Notes: a model not told the origin generated them from the sequence alone. A DNA stretch of 64,000 bases from Dichetophora obliterata (GCA_963920525.1 OY986439.1:214943000-215006999), one strand, 5' to 3'; counted from the first letter of the stretch, positions 23,511-36,073 are shown. Translations and numbers: made by a program.

Positions 23511-24040
23511 TTTTTGGTTCCAACTAGTGTCCAACCAAAACCGGAATTTCGGACGAAACCGAAACTGAATATTCGGTCATTTTATAATATTCGGCCCAAA
23601 CCGAAACTGGTTATTAATATGAAAATTTAAGTTTTTTACAAATAATTTTTTTTATTAAAAGGATTTTTTATTAACAAAAGTACTGTTTCATACCCATAAG
23701 AAAAAAAAAATTAATATAAAAAATGTGTTATTTTAATATTGAAGTTTATAATAATTAATTTAAATATAAATTAATAATTAATTAATTGAAGAATAATTAA
23801 TGAGATCATTTCTTATTTTATATTTTATTACAAAAGTATTGCATACTTTAAATTTTCGGTACACACTCAAAATAGTATGCACCTACAATGTACATTTTTA
23901 TAGAACTACAAAACAAAGTATCTTTGTTTTTTTTTAAAGGTTTAGTATTATAAAAATAAAATATTTCTTAAAAGAAACATGAATATGAATTTCAAAATAA
24001 GAAAAAAAAAAACTAAATAAAAAATATTAAAATATCATTA

Positions 24041-25181
24041 CAGTGGAATTCACTTATAACGACCTCGGTTATAACAACATTTCTGCTATAACGTCGTATT
24101 CTTGAAGTCCGCATTTTCTAATTTCTCATTCCTTAGGAACTGCGTTCGCTTTTAACGTCGGTGGATGTAACGACGAGTTCGCATGTAACGACACAGTTTT
24201 CATAAAATATAATAAATATTTTCACATATAGCGACGACGAAAGCAAGTTGAGACTAGATTTGCTTACTTATGAATTTTATTTTATTTATATGTGAACAAA
24301 CAATATTCACTGAACATATTTGCAATTTTTGCTTTGTTGAAAGGGAAATAACCGTATAAAGTTCATTGACAACAAAACTGCATAGCTTCATTTGCGCATG
24401 TGATTTTGCTCAGTATACATTTGTTCCTTCAAATGCATGATTGATTTTTTACTGTGTTCAAAATGCCTCCACAAACTAAACGTAACGCGTTCATCATTGA
24501 AGAAAAATCTGCAATAATCTAGCGGCTTGAAAACGGCGAGGAATTTCTGGCGTCATATTCTTCAATATCCATAATATGGAAACATAGGAAAAATATAAGG
24601 AAAATCCAAAAATCGCGATAAATACCTCTAACCTATCATATTTTACAAGAAAAAGCCAATGATTTAGTTTAAATTTTAGGTAAAACGAATTATTCTTGTT
24701 TAGAAAGTTTGATTTACCATTTTTGATAGCGACACTGCATTGTTAACTGCAAGGTTTCGGGTGAAGCAGGTGATGTGTCTTCGAGATGGCTATTTGGACT
24801 CAGAAAAAAATGTATAATGCTGATGAAACAAGGTTCTTCTTTAAACTCATGCCCAATAGAATTTTAAAATTTTAAGGTAAAAAGTGTATAGGAGGAAAAG
24901 TTTTGACGGTTCGTGTTACAGTTTTGGTAGCTGCAAACATGGATGGAAATTTGAAAAGAAAAATATTTATTATCAGAAAGTCAAAGAAACAAACAAACTT
25001 ATTGTATTTATTTACCCTAAGTTTTATGTTTTTATTTTACTATTGATAATAACTTTTTTCTTTATAATAAATGAATTCAGTTAACAATGAACAAAAAACA
25101 TTATGTGTGCATATAACGACATTCGGTTGTAACGACGAAACATTCCAGTCCCTTCAGGGTCGTTATAACCGAATTCCACTG
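24041..25181 (+). mobile_element. pogo/Tigger-like element nested in hAT copy A
   Basis: Inverted ends CAGTGGAATTCACTTATAAC and GTTATAACCGAATTCCACTG flank 1.14 kb, with TA on each side (24039-24040 and 25182-25183). ATAACGAC motifs repeat inside both ends. The ends and TA target fit the pogo branch of Tc1/mariner. It sits inside hAT copy A and so is younger than it. Confidence 0.85.
24463..24990 (+). pseudogene. pogo-type transposase remnant
   Basis: From ATG 24463 the frame reads an N-terminal centromere-protein-B-like helix-turn-helix (MPPQTKRNAFIIEEKSAII, a stop, then RLENGEEFLASYSS and SIIWKHRKNI). After an internal deletion of most of the middle, the start of the DDE catalytic domain is legible near 24810-24985: YNADET with the first catalytic aspartate, FFFKLMPNR, and RVTVLVAANMDG. 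The second and third catalytic residues are missing. Stops and deletion make it inactive. Confidence 0.75.
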
Positions 25182-25829
25182 TATTTTAAAAGTTTTCCAA
25201 TATCGATATTAGAGACCATTTTTTAAAGCATCTTTCATATCATAATATGAAAATATAAGAAATAATTGTTGCTTTTATAAAGCTTTTATAAAGCAAGACT
25301 AGGTATATCTTTACATGGTTTAAATGCAATAAGGTACAAAAAGTTATATCAATTTAAATTCTTCCAAAATGCTTCCTTCTGTCCTTGCAAGAAAAAAATA
25401 TTTCACCACCTCCATCAAATTCAATTTTTCGGTTTTATCTTTGTGAATGTGTGTGAGTGTGTGAGTCGTTTCTGTGTCATAGTTGCTCGAAGATACGTTT
25501 TAAGCCGCTTAGTGTTATGCGTGAAATGAACGCTCATAAAGCTGCTGATGCAGGCACAGTCAAAACCAAAGCAACAAGTTTTTCAACTTCATTTAATAGT
25601 TTTTTCAGTGTATTCGAATCGTTTCGAATTCGTTTTTTCAAATTGGAATTGCATTAGAAACTCTAAATTTTGTTCTATCTTTTTGCAAACACAGAGAAAG
25701 AAAATGGTTATCCGAAAGCATGCTTATGGAGAAGAGAGAAAGAAGAGCAAAATATATAATACAAAAATATTATCGTTGTAAAATAACTGACATTTTGAAT
25801 AGCTTTTGAAGTTTTCTTTTTAAATTGTT

Positions 25830-26670
25830 TATCTAGCTAAATAAGTGGGGGGGGGCAATTGCCCCCCTTGGCCCCGCTTGCTACGCCAATGCCAAAGACC
25901 TGTCCAGGGATCGGCCTTGAAAATCAGAAAATTAAATATATCCCGTAACAGGCACAACAAATCTGTTCCGTGACGAGTTACATCAGACCTGTCCTATGAT
26001 AGCTGTCTATTGGAGCTGGGACCAGTCATTTAAGGGCAATTGATTCTGCTTTCTGCGCAGGGTAATTATGAAAATATACAATAGAGACGATAAAATCGAA
26101 AATGATAGTATCGAATGCATAAAATTAATCAAAATGTTTTGCGTATACACAAAAAATCAAAGGCCCATTTACATACTTGAACATTCGTACGAATTCGTGC
26201 TATTTTTAGCTATTTTTACTAAAACAAAAAAGCTTACGAAACATTTACCAAACATATACGAAAAATATAATCCTGTTCTCGTACCCAAAAAATTCGCAAA
26301 AGAGACCGAAAATAAGTAATCTAGTTCTTGTTAAATATTGTTTTTTCTGCTACATAAATTTGGCGAAGCAGAAAATCGCAGCAAATCGCAACCTGCATGT
26401 TTTGACGGCTGATGTCAAATTAGAGTACCAGCCATTAAAACAACAAGGAAGCCAATTTATTCTTTTGATCCGACATTTGTCCAATTTTTACAAAAAAAAA
26501 TATACATATGCTTTTGACTTTTCTTGAAAAGTTGCAACTTTTTGCTAAAAACCTGTTCCCGTAATTTTTGCAATATTTCACGCAAAGAGATTAAACCAAT
26601 TTTCCGCTTACACTCTCGATTTTATAACTTGCTAGTTTCTGCTACAAAAGTACGGGAACAGACCTTAAGC
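25830..26670. repeat. Repeat fragments inside hAT copy A
   Basis: A G9/CCCCCC inverted motif around GGGGGCAATTGCCCCCC (25849-25867) followed by CCCGCTTGCTACGCC looks like one end of another hAT-type element. A segment at 26215-26255 is identical to part of the 27110-27800 repeat (AAGCTTACGAAACATTTACC). CTGTTCCCGTAA (26552) and ACGGGAACAG (26659) form an inverted pair about 120 bp apart. All are fragments without coding capacity. Confidence 0.4.
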
Positions 26671-27109
26671 TATAAATTCATAATTTTTGTTTTGTATAAT
26701 GCGTTGTAAATAATTTTATTAAACCAAACTTATATATTTGAATTAAATGACTGATGCAAACAATTTTTATCAAAAGTTTCGGTTTCGGGGTTTGGCTATA
26801 TCGGCCTCAACTGGCCGTAACCGAATATTCGGTCGGACACTTGTTTCAACCCTTAATAAAAAAGTTACCCAAATAATGTTTTTACATGCCAATATTAATA
26901 AAACCGAATCAAATGATGTATGACATTTAATTAAATTTTGTTGTTTTTGGTTATCGCTACATTATTTTATTTTTAAAATTATTTTTACACGTGTACAAAA
27001 GGAAAGAAATAGAACAAAATTAAATAAGTACTAAAAAGTACACATTTACTTAACATCGAAAGCATAAATCTTTATTAAACCAATAATTAAACCATAAGTC
27101 TTACATATG

Positions 27110-27800
27110 GGCATTTTCAAACTGGCGTTACGGACGATTTTTACAAAGAAATATTGAAAATATAGAATGAAAATTTTTAATTTTTAAAAAGTTTTTTTTT
27201 ATATTTGCATACAAATTAAGTAGCACTATATAAAGTAAAAACAATGACAATAACCGATCCTAAGGATTTAAAGAAATAAGCTAAAATATGTGCTGGCGTT
27301 AGACCTTTTGTCTACAGTTTTTAGATATAAATTTTGCAAGAAGGATTTGAAATAATATAATTATTTTAAAAGTGATCAAATTTAAAAATTTCTCTTGTTT
27401 TTTTTATTAGGCTTTTTGATCTGGTGTTACGTTACTTAAATTTCCACTGTAGGTGAATTGGGTAATTAAGTAATTAGGTAGTTAAGTAATTATGTAATTT
27501 AGTAATTAAAAAAAATTTAATATATTGTCCTTTCCTTGCCTCAACCATTTTTTCATTATCTCTAGCCAATGCCTTCTATTTTTACTAAAACAAAAAAGCT
27601 TACGAAACATTTACCAAACATACGAAAAAAAAAAATCTACATTTATGAAACAGTTCAGACGATTTGATCTTCAAGGTAAATTAGTTGATGTTTAAATTGC
27701 TTAAATTAATAAAATTAAAATGTTTCTCTTAGATTAAATCATAAGATAATAAGTTTTTAATAAGTTTTATTTTTTGATCACGGTAGACTTTTATGTGGAA
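27110..27800. repeat. Dispersed unclassified repeat, copy 2
   Basis: Direct-orientation relative of 9340-10100 (see there), diverged by many small indels. It contains the AAGCTTACGAAACATTTACC segment that also occurs inside hAT copy A. Non-coding. Confidence 0.6.
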
Positions 27801-28800
27801 AAGCCTATATATATAAAATCTTTTGAACTCATATGAGTGACCCACTGCATTGCACTCAATTTTCAAATATTTTTATAAGTGAACTCTCTTTGATGGGTAG
27901 ACAGCACACAAATGTTTTGATTCTGTTTGTTTTCATTTTGCTCTCAGCGTAACCGATCAACGCATGGTCATGCATTTGTTTTCCAAGCTAATGCTTGGTT
28001 TTCACTATGTCATTTTCAGTGGTCAGTTGTTGTCAATCAAATTGAAAATAACAACATGTTGTAATTTTTTCTAACTTTGGCAATCTTGGAAAATTAAAAA
28101 CAAATAAATTATTAAATGCAGCTATGCATAAAATGCTCTAGAGTTTTATTAAGGTGATATTTCAGATGATAAGCTTTTGCGTAGTCATAAAAATGACAAA
28201 GTGATGTCATCACAAGGATAAGAGAGGATGACACGAAGTATTTGAAAAGTAAGTAAATAATTGAAAACGCATTTAAAACACATTTATGCAGCTCTCTACT
28301 GTGGTTATTTCAAAAATTTCAGGGAAGGGCTTTACTAGCACACGAAAAAAATTCCTGCAATGCTCTCGAAAATTGCAAAGTTTAGCCAAACTATAGTATT
28401 AAATTAATTTTTTTAATCACATTCGCTAGAAAAATGATTGATTGAAAACTCTGTGATTAAAAAAACAAAATGGTCAAATAAAAATTAAGCTGCTCATTAC
28501 ATATTACAATACGTACTAGGCCGGGCGTTACATGAATTAGGTCGGGCGGTACGTGTACTAAATAATATATCAAAAAAATCAGTTTTGCTTTAAGTTATTA
28601 AGTGAAATAAAAAGAGTTCAAGTATTTGGCTGGTTTTATAACAGTTTATAACAGTTTAACAAGTTTTTTTAAGCAATGCAGTTTGTTTCAGTTCAACGTA
28701 TGCTTTACGCAAATGCTTTTATCTATTAATGAGATTTTCTTTAGCTGAATTGGCAATCGCACATGAAATCTTGTACTAAATCAGAAAAAGCAGTTAATTT
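27801..28800. other. Non-coding stretch
   Basis: AT-rich, with two GGGCG(T/G)TAC motifs at about 28520-28550. No gene, RNA or paired ends. Confidence 0.4.
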
Positions 28801-28818
28801 TCTTCAGTCACTTGCAGA

Positions 28819-29205
28819 ATGCCACATGGTAAGGACTGGACAGAGTGCGAAAAACGTAAAATCGAAGCTTTTGAAGCACAAATAAGTCATTTCGATAAAT
28901 AAGTCGCTTGATCGTAAGAAGTGATCGATTATTGCGAGATTTTGGTTCGAAAAACAATTAGCGTAGACGCAAAAAGTTTTCGACAATTATGAAACAGCTG
29001 GCAACAGCACAAAAAGCCTGCGAGAAATAAAGGCAGATTGCGACTTGAATGCTTCTCGAAGTACAATTCACCGCGTTTTAAAGGTTCTGGGAATATTCGG
29101 TTTTCTATAATAAAGCCAGCCCCTCGATGAATCAAAAAACATAAAGCGAATCGTAAAAAATTCGCTCGTAGAAACATGAAACGTAATTGTGTTCTAAAAA
29201 AAGAA
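28819..29205 (+). pseudogene. Tc3-like transposase N-terminal remnant
   Basis: From ATG 28819 the plus strand reads MPHGKDWTECEKRKIEAFEA and then, through stops and frameshifts, VIDY, SLREIKADCGLNASRSTIHR across frames, KPAPR and FARRNMKRN. This is the paired helix-turn-helix region of a Tc3/Tc1 transposase in the usual order (two HTH motifs, then the RLEFARRNM-type linker). The catalytic DDE domain is absent: similarity stops at about 29205, shortly before a MITE. No inverted repeats were found for the parent element, so this is a truncated relic. Confidence 0.7.
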
Positions 29206-29315
29206 CCGAAACATAGCCCATTACTAAAATAAACTATAAAACTATGTCTGAAAAAAAACACTTTATGAAGTGCAAATATAATTTTGCAATAGCGTTTTTT
29301 TTTATATGTATATAT

Positions 29316-29562
29316 CTGTGGTCACAATTAATAATGACTAAACTCAAAATATCGTAAAAAAGCGATATGAAATTTACTTTATTGCCAATTTTTGGAAGTA
29401 TGCAGATATCCATTTTTTGCCCAGAATTGATCATCACTTATGTATGCATGTATTTTGTTTGTAACGGTTCATATATTTCCAAAAAATGGGTCGTAGTTCG
29501 TGCAATTAAAATATCGTTTTTTACGATACTTTGAGTTTAGTCGTTATGCCTTGTGACCACAG
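29316..29562. mobile_element. MITE family CTGTGGTCAC, copy 2
   Basis: A 247-bp element with ends CTGTGGTCACAA and TTGTGACCACAG, reverse-oriented relative to 21737-21981 and closely similar throughout, including the ATCGTAAAAAACGAT palindrome (here near the right end). It is flanked by ATAT on both sides, though local TA-richness makes the duplication length uncertain. Non-coding. Confidence 0.75.
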
Positions 29563-29639
29563 ATATAAGGTCGGTTCCCGTACTCTACCCAGTGAACCAA
29601 AACTACCATTTTCGAATTCATTTATGAACCTTTTCGGGT

Positions 29640-30090
29640 AGAAATGTTCATTTTCGGCACTCATAAATGAACCCTTTTTGTATCATTTTTTGTATCATTA
29701 GTCGGACTAAAATGCCTCTCAAAAATGAACCTTATTTTGTTCGGAAATGATTTAAAAAAGAACCATAAATAGTACTTTTTTTGTTCGGATATGAGTTAAA
29801 AATAGAACCATAGAAAAGTTATTTTTCGGCACTCGGAATTGAATCCTTTTTGAATCAAGCGCCGGACAAAAATTCCTCTCAGAAACGAACATTTTTTCTT
29901 CTGAAATGAGTTAAAAAATTAATCATAGAAGAGTTATTTTTCGGCACTCGGAAATGAATCCTTTTTGAATCAATCGTCGGACGAAAATGCCTCTCAGAAA
30001 CGAACCTTTTTTTCTTCGGAATCGAGTTAGAAAATGAACCATAGAAAAGTTCTTTTTCGGCACTCGGAAATGAACCCTTTTTGTACCAAT
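29640..30090. repeat. 116-bp tandem repeats
   Basis: Units anchored by CGGCACTC at 29655, 29827, 29942 and 30058. The last three are spaced 115-116 bp, and the first interval is longer because of an internal duplication. Each contains a GAA(T/C)CCTTTTTG segment, a TCGGAC segment, AAATGCCTCTCA and GAACCATAGAAAAGT. GC is slightly raised and no frame is conserved between units, so it is not coding. Confidence 0.8.
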
Positions 30091-31900
30091 CAATTTTATG
30101 AATTTTGCAAAATAAGTGAAGTTTTTATTTATGGGAAAAGTTTTAACGAATATAATCTACTATAGCAAGCACTTTTGAGCGACAAAATAAAAAATAAAAA
30201 ATCAAAAATTAAAAACAAAATATCCAAAAACATTCGCAAAACTCTCACTTTACTCAAAACCTTCGCTTATAGTTCAGTGGGTACAGTTTTAGTCTAATTT
30301 GCCAGTTTCGCAGGTTTTACTCCGAAAAGTGTTCCCGTATCTGAAAAAAAGAGAGTGCAGTCGAGATGGTAAAAAATTTCCCCTCACTGTCAAAAGTTGC
30401 AAGTTTTAGCTCGAGAAATTTCTTCTGGTAAAAATGGTAAAAGTGTCAAACTGCTTAAAATCAGGTGTTTACAAGTTTTGCTGTTTACAAAGAAATTGCA
30501 AAACATAAAAAGTTCTTTGTAATAAATAAAAAATATTGGAATGGAAAACAGAAACATGTTAAATTATAAAAAAATATATGTAAATGTTAATTTAAGAATT
30601 CATTTCAATATTTTAATACATATGAATGTGACAATATTTCTTCAGTTTACACAATTTTAGTCCGAAAAACGTTCCCGTACTTTTTTGTGTTTTTATTTAT
30701 TTTTGAGAGATATTTTCTTATTCTCACGCTTTTGACAGTTTTATCATTTTTAGTCCAAAAAGAACAGGAACAGAAGACCTATTTTCTCTTTTAATGTTGT
30801 TGTTCGTTATATACAAAAATTGGTCTCAACACACTTGTCTAACAGTAAAAGTAGAAAAATTCTCAGACCCATATCAAAAGATATTTGTAAAAATCTAGTG
30901 CGATTATAATTTTGAGACGTGGTGTATTTCACCTTGACTTACCCTCTGAAAACTGCCTCGAAAAAGTTTTGGGACGTGCGTTACAACTTTTCAAACCGCG
31001 ATAAAGGACAACTGCAAAAAAATTTTGAAAAACCACGGCCATCTCTGAGCGCTATGCCTAAGATTACTATTACAAAAATGGACAAAAGCTGATATTATAA
31101 TTCCGGACTGACATTACATTTTACTTTTTATGGGAACGGGGCGTTACAGTTAGAATTTTTTCAACCTCCAAATGTGGTTGGCACAAATATTTAATTTTCA
31201 CGAACATCACTGAATTCTCAAACACTTTCTTTTTGTTTTCTGAGTTTTAACTTTCCACTGACAGTGTTTTGACGCTTGAAGCACAGGTTTTTTTCCTACT
31301 TCAATTATCTTATTCAAGAATTTAAAAAATGTACTTGCTACACTTGATGTTAAATTTAAAAATATCCCAAAGTAACATTAGTTTTGGAATTTTAGCGAAA
31401 GGCATACTATTTCTTCATACAGAAATGAGGCAATTTAAATAACATTTTCAACTTTAATTTTTTTGTTTGTTAACGATTAGCTAAAAATTGACCATATATG
31501 TTATGGACAGACAGAATAAAATTTTAAAAATTTAATTTTTGAAATCCACAACCTTTAAAAAGTTTTTTAAAAAATATTCAATGTACATATTTTTGTTTTA
31601 CAGTTTTATTCTATGTATGTATACAGATTTACAATTTTTCAACAAAAAGAGGCATGTTTTACCAACATAACAAAGTACAGAGAACAAAGCTCCTAATTGC
31701 ACTCGAAATATTCGAAGTGCATTAATACTTTTGAGATTGACTGTGTATCGGCAACGTCATCGCTATGGAATTTTTTTACGTGCATTACATTGGAATTCCA
31801 CAAACAAAGAAAAATAAGGCCGCATTTATGTTAACTTGAAAACTGTAAAAAATACTGTTTATTTTTTTTTTAAACTGTAAAGTTATTGATAAGAATGTGT
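30091..31900. other. Non-coding stretch with GTTCCCGTA motifs
   Basis: GTTCCCGTA occurs at 29577, 30339 and 30671, next to AGTCCGAAAA in the third case and ACTCCGAAAA in the second. GGAACAG at about 30770 could be an opposite end. The same motif is in hAT copy A (26552, 26659). This may be a degraded MITE family, but I cannot fix the boundaries. No genes. Confidence 0.35.
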
Positions 31901-33300
31901 AAAGCAATAGCAATTTGACTTAGAGAAAGAGTAAAACCAGTTTTTCAAGATCGTTCAAAGCAATAAAATTTGGAATTTAGTTTAGAAACCGAAGACATAA
32001 AAAAAATACCAGATAAGAAGTAAAGAGAAGGGCACTTCAATGGAGGAGGGTGAGATTCAATAGAAAAAGGCAATGAAAATTCCGAAATGGAATGAAACGG
32101 AAACAACGCTAGAATGTAATGGTCATGGAACAACGCGGCATGATAATAAAGAGGCGAAAAAAAAAATAAAAATGTAGCTAAAGACATTTGATAATAAATG
32201 CAGAATTTAAAATCTAGATTGTTTTAGTTATGGTTTTGATGACGCATGAGACAGCTGAAGGGAAAGTCTATGTTGGTTGCTTGCGACCGTAGATGGGTCA
32301 CGCATACTTCAAATACCAAACACAGATATGAATGAGTGTTGACGCAAGGCATTTAGGCGTAGGGAGTGGGGGGAGGGGGATCTAGGTTGAGGCGAGCGGT
32401 CTTGTTGAGTAGCGAGTTTGTGATACGTGCTCAATTTAATGAACCGGCATTTAAAGTTCAATGTCATGCGGTTTTTGCTTGTTCCTGTTGTTGCTGTTGT
32501 TGTTGCTGTTCATGAAATCTAAGCTTTTTGAATTGCAAACATGTCTATATTATTTCAATTTCAATAGCTTTAAAATGGTGGTTTTGTAAGAATTTCTCTT
32601 TTGAAATTTAATTTCTTCTTGAAGAAAACTTTGTTAGATTTAAAATTTTATAAGACAGCAAGTTAAATTTTTTTTTGTTAACTACCAATACTAAGTGCTA
32701 ACTAGACATAGCAAAAAATCTCACTTCACCCGACTGCCGTCCTTCCCCATACCCCCGATATCAACACCATTTTCGCTTATATGCTCTCTAAGCTTGCTGC
32801 CACATTTGCTGATGATCACATCAATTTGCATTTTCGTCAAAAAGCTCGCTCCAAAATTAACCACAGAGGAACACACACGCTCGCAATTCAAAAAATCGCA
32901 TCCACAAAGCTACATACTTATTTTAAATACATATACTATTTAAAAATTATTTATAAATAACAATCGCCAAGCTTTAACTGAAGCGCTCTCACTTTTTCTC
33001 TCCCAACGAGCTTGTTGCGCTCACATTTCACTGTTGCCATTTTTCGCTTAGTCAAAAGTTTGCTTGTTTTTTTTCTTGCAGTGCACATGTCTGCGTGCTT
33101 GCGAATTTGCTCACATGTATTGGTGAGTTTGTTGTTTTTGTTTTTTGTATTTAATAGCATTAACAAATATACACAATAATATACTAGTATTAATATTGTA
33201 TTTATTTTGTTGTTCATGTGTGTGTGTGTCTGTGAAAAATTGTATTGAGTTGTTTTTGCATTAGCTTGATTTTGAATTAAAATTTAAGGCGGTCGCCATT
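31900..33300. other. GC-richer single-copy island
   Basis: Contains a polypurine stretch (32340-32400), GTTGTTGCTGTT repeats (32485-32512) and a TG run near 33217, with no transposon ends. Small open frames on both strands lack domains. It is a plausible host regulatory region, unproven. Confidence 0.35.
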
Positions 33301-33600
33301 ATTGCGCATCAAAATGGACGAAATGTGCTCAATGCAGTTATACTTTAGTTTTAAAAAAAAAACGATTAAAACTTTTAAAATTAATGTTTTTGATCAGGTG
33401 GCAATGTGCTATATAATTAAAGTTTTTCTTTGAATTTCACAAAAATTTTAAAAATTAATTCAAGAAAAAAAAAGAGTAGTTTCTAAAAAAAAAAGAAAAG
33501 AAGAAGAATATTGGAAAACAAAACAGTGGATGGCCAAATTGTTAGGGACAGAACTCTTGTTTTAGTTTTTTCTAATTTAACTGCATTCGTCAAACAAATA

Positions 33601-35229
33601 CAGTGGCTCACAACGAAAGTCGGGCAGGCATTTCTTAGCACTTTCGCATTGGTTTCAGAAATGAAAATGTAAGAGGAAACTTGGAGTAGCATTTTTTTTC
33701 AAAACGTTCTTTATTGGTGAGCATAATAAAGCAGAAACATAGCTAAAAAATTAGAACATAACGGTAAAACAAAATTAAATCAAACCAAAGCTTTAAAAAC
33801 GAGCTCACATTGAAAGTCGGGCAGATAAGGAATTCAATGCTAAATCTAAGAATTTAATAATTTTTTGCCAATCCTTTATCTTCTATGACTACCTGCAGCC
33901 TTTTTGAAATGGGTGCAACCAAATTTTTAAAAACTTCAGCTCCAATCTGATTCCACTCCTCACTTAGGATACTTTTTTTAGGATTGGATCTTTAGTTGCC
34001 CATCTCTGATACTGCTCTCAGGGTTCAAGTTCATTTCATAGAAGTTCAATAACATTTTAATCTGGGCCTTGTGAGGTTGTTTTTATGACGTTTGGACAAA
34101 TATTAAGTACACAATTCTTTACCAAGAGCGTCGTATGTTTTAGGTCATTGTCTTGGTGAAACTAAAATTTGTCTGCAATTCCTTATTTACCCGCACTTTC
34201 TTTTACTTGCGCCATGAGAATGTCAAGGAACATATTTTTGTCCATTATACCTTCAATAAAATGAATCCTTCCAACATCAGACGCAGCCCCAAACCATGAC
34301 TGATCCTCTACCATGCTCTCCATTCTCCATTCGGTTTTCTCTTTTCATCTGAACCATATAAATTAAATAAATTCTCATCGGTAAACAAAACCTGTACTAA
34401 AAGTTTATTGTTTAAAAGTGCTAAAGATCCTAATGTTATCTGTTTTATTAACCTTGCTCCAGAATAGAAAGTCTTTGGTCATCTGCTCATGCACGAAATT
34501 GGGGCGTTCTATTACATTTTTCTTTCTAATACAGTGCTTTTTTCGTGCTACTTTTTCATTTAAACATTTTTTTCTCAAAACTCTTCAAATTGTTTCTGAG
34601 TGTACACTTTTTTTCAAATTGAGTTTTAATATGACCTCTAGTTCCAGTGCAAATAAAATGGGTTTTTTATTATTTCTCTTAAAAAATACCTTTAATTTTT
34701 GGAGCTAAGTTTATTTTTTGCTACTGCACGTTCTTTATTGCATATTCTCTTATCTTGTATATAATGCTTGATTATATCGTGCACTGTTGATTTACTTTTT
34801 AAGGCGATTTGTGAAATTTGTCGTTCGGATTTTCCTTTCAAATAATAATCTATTACGATCTGCCTTTCTGCCAGTGTTGATTGATTCACTTTTCGAGAAA
34901 TGTTTATTTTTTAAGTTTTGCGTTTGACTGAAGTTTTTCCAACAGTAGTAAAAAGTTGCAAGCAGGAATAAGGGTTTAAGGACCACAATTTGCATTTTTT
35001 ATTTACTTGCCCGACTTTCAATGTGAGCTCGTTTTTATAGGTTTGTTTCGATTTAAATTTGTTTCACCGTTATGATCTAATTTTTTAACTATGTTTCTGT
35101 TTAATTTTGTTCACCAAAAAATAACCTTTTGAAAAAATATACATTGCAATATTCTTAATACATTTTCATTTCTGAAAGCAATGCGAAAGTGCTAAGAAAT
35201 GCCTGCCCGACTTTCGTTGTGAGCCACTG
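33601..35229 (-). mobile_element. Tc1-family element with long IR/DR ends
   Basis: A 1629-bp element flanked by TA (33599-33600 and 35230-35231), with inverted repeats of about 225 bp at each end that begin CAGTGGCTCACAACGAAAGT. Each arm holds two direct copies of GAAAGTCGGGCAG: left at 33615-33627 and 33812-33824, right at about 35007-35019 and 35203-35215. This inverted-repeat/direct-repeat arrangement is typical of transposase-binding sites in several Tc1-family elements. The transposase lies on the minus strand and is broken. Confidence 0.9.
33850..34990 (-). pseudogene. Broken Tc1 transposase (DD34E type)
   Basis: Read on the minus strand, the N-terminal paired helix-turn-helix is legible at about 34889-34700 (LAERQIVIDYYLKGKSERQI and STVHDIIKHY). 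Further on are VGRIHFIEG, the second catalytic aspartate in HQDNDLKHT (about 34165-34140), and the third acidic residue in NVIELLW near 34055, with a stop in between. Order and spacing follow Tc1 transposases of about 340 residues. Several stops and frame changes make it non-functional. Confidence 0.8.
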
Positions 35230-35360
35230 TAATTGGTTGTGGAGCTCAATGGTATGTTTTGTTTCCAAGAGTATGTTATAACAATGATAAAAACAATAAT
35301 TTTTTTATGAATAGGTGTATATTTTTGGAGGAAATAAGGGATTAAAGGAAACCTTATACA

Positions 35361-35430
35361 ATAAAGTCAGTATTGCAGCCACCTTTTGCTGCAAGCATGC
35401 GCCGGGACATGCTCTCAATGAGACTAGTTA
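35361..35430 (-). pseudogene. Tc1-type transposase C-terminal scrap
   Basis: On the minus strand this segment reads SLIESMSRRMLAAKGG and stops shortly after. That matches the usual C-terminal pattern of Tc1 transposases (LxxSMPRRxxxVxxAKGG). Nothing else of the parent element could be found nearby. It is outside the 33601-35229 element and so is a separate relic. Confidence 0.5.
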
Positions 35431-36070
35431 AAAAATATATGAGGAAAATTATGGGCCTTTTTCTTCGGTGCGCGCCTAATTTCTAAAAGTTCCATTGCTA
35501 ATGAAAACAAAAATGCCTTCAGACCCAAAAAAACTTGACCTCTAGATATTGCGGAAATCATTAAAGGTGATTTTGGAGCTATCTACGACTTAAGCCGTTT
35601 TGAATAATGTGTTGTCCAAACCGAAACATATATGGAATATATCTTGATGAAAAGTCATTTATACTAATCTAAGTTTTTTTAGGTGTTTTTTAAAAAAAAT
35701 TGCATCTGATATTTTTTAACGGAGATTTAAACATGCAATTTACCTCCTAAGCCAAAATTATCGTTTTTCCACATAACATTAAACAAGCAATTTTGGGATA
35801 CTTCTTATCTCTTGAATAATTATTGATTTAAATTAATTTTCTATTATGCTATCTTTTATTTTCTTGTATCTATTCAATCTTTTTCTTTGCTAAAACACTT
35901 TTTGCTTCCTTTCTATTTTTTAAATAAAATTGTTCAACTTAATTAATTAATAACTTTCAAGTTATATATTTTAATATTTTAATTTTATAATTTATTTACA
36001 TAATTTTAAGATAAATGTTAATTATTTGAGTAAATACATATCTATTATTTTGATTTTCCCCCTTTGTTGT
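35431..36070. other. Non-coding stretch
   Basis: AT-rich sequence between two transposons. No supported feature. Confidence 0.4.
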
Positions 36071-36073
36071 ATA

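Larger units (their letters stand above)
23525..26842. mobile_element. hAT element copy A
   Basis: Ends TAGTGTCCAACC and GGTCGGACACTT are inverted repeats with the hAT pattern (A2, G5), flanked by an 8-bp duplication with one mismatch, GTTCCAAC (23517-23524) and GTTTCAAC (26843-26850). The terminal 460 bp or so at the left and the terminal 100 bp at the right match the two ends of copy B (49672-54140) in the opposite orientation. Subterminal regions are full of CCGAAA/TTTCGG motifs. No hAT transposase is legible. A pogo-like element is nested at 24041-25181, and fragments of other repeats lie at 25830-26660. Confidence 0.85.

Noticed and set aside
29640..30090. CRISPR-like or protein-coding tandem array
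   Set aside because: Units are 116 bp and repeated throughout without unique spacers, and frame is not kept between units.
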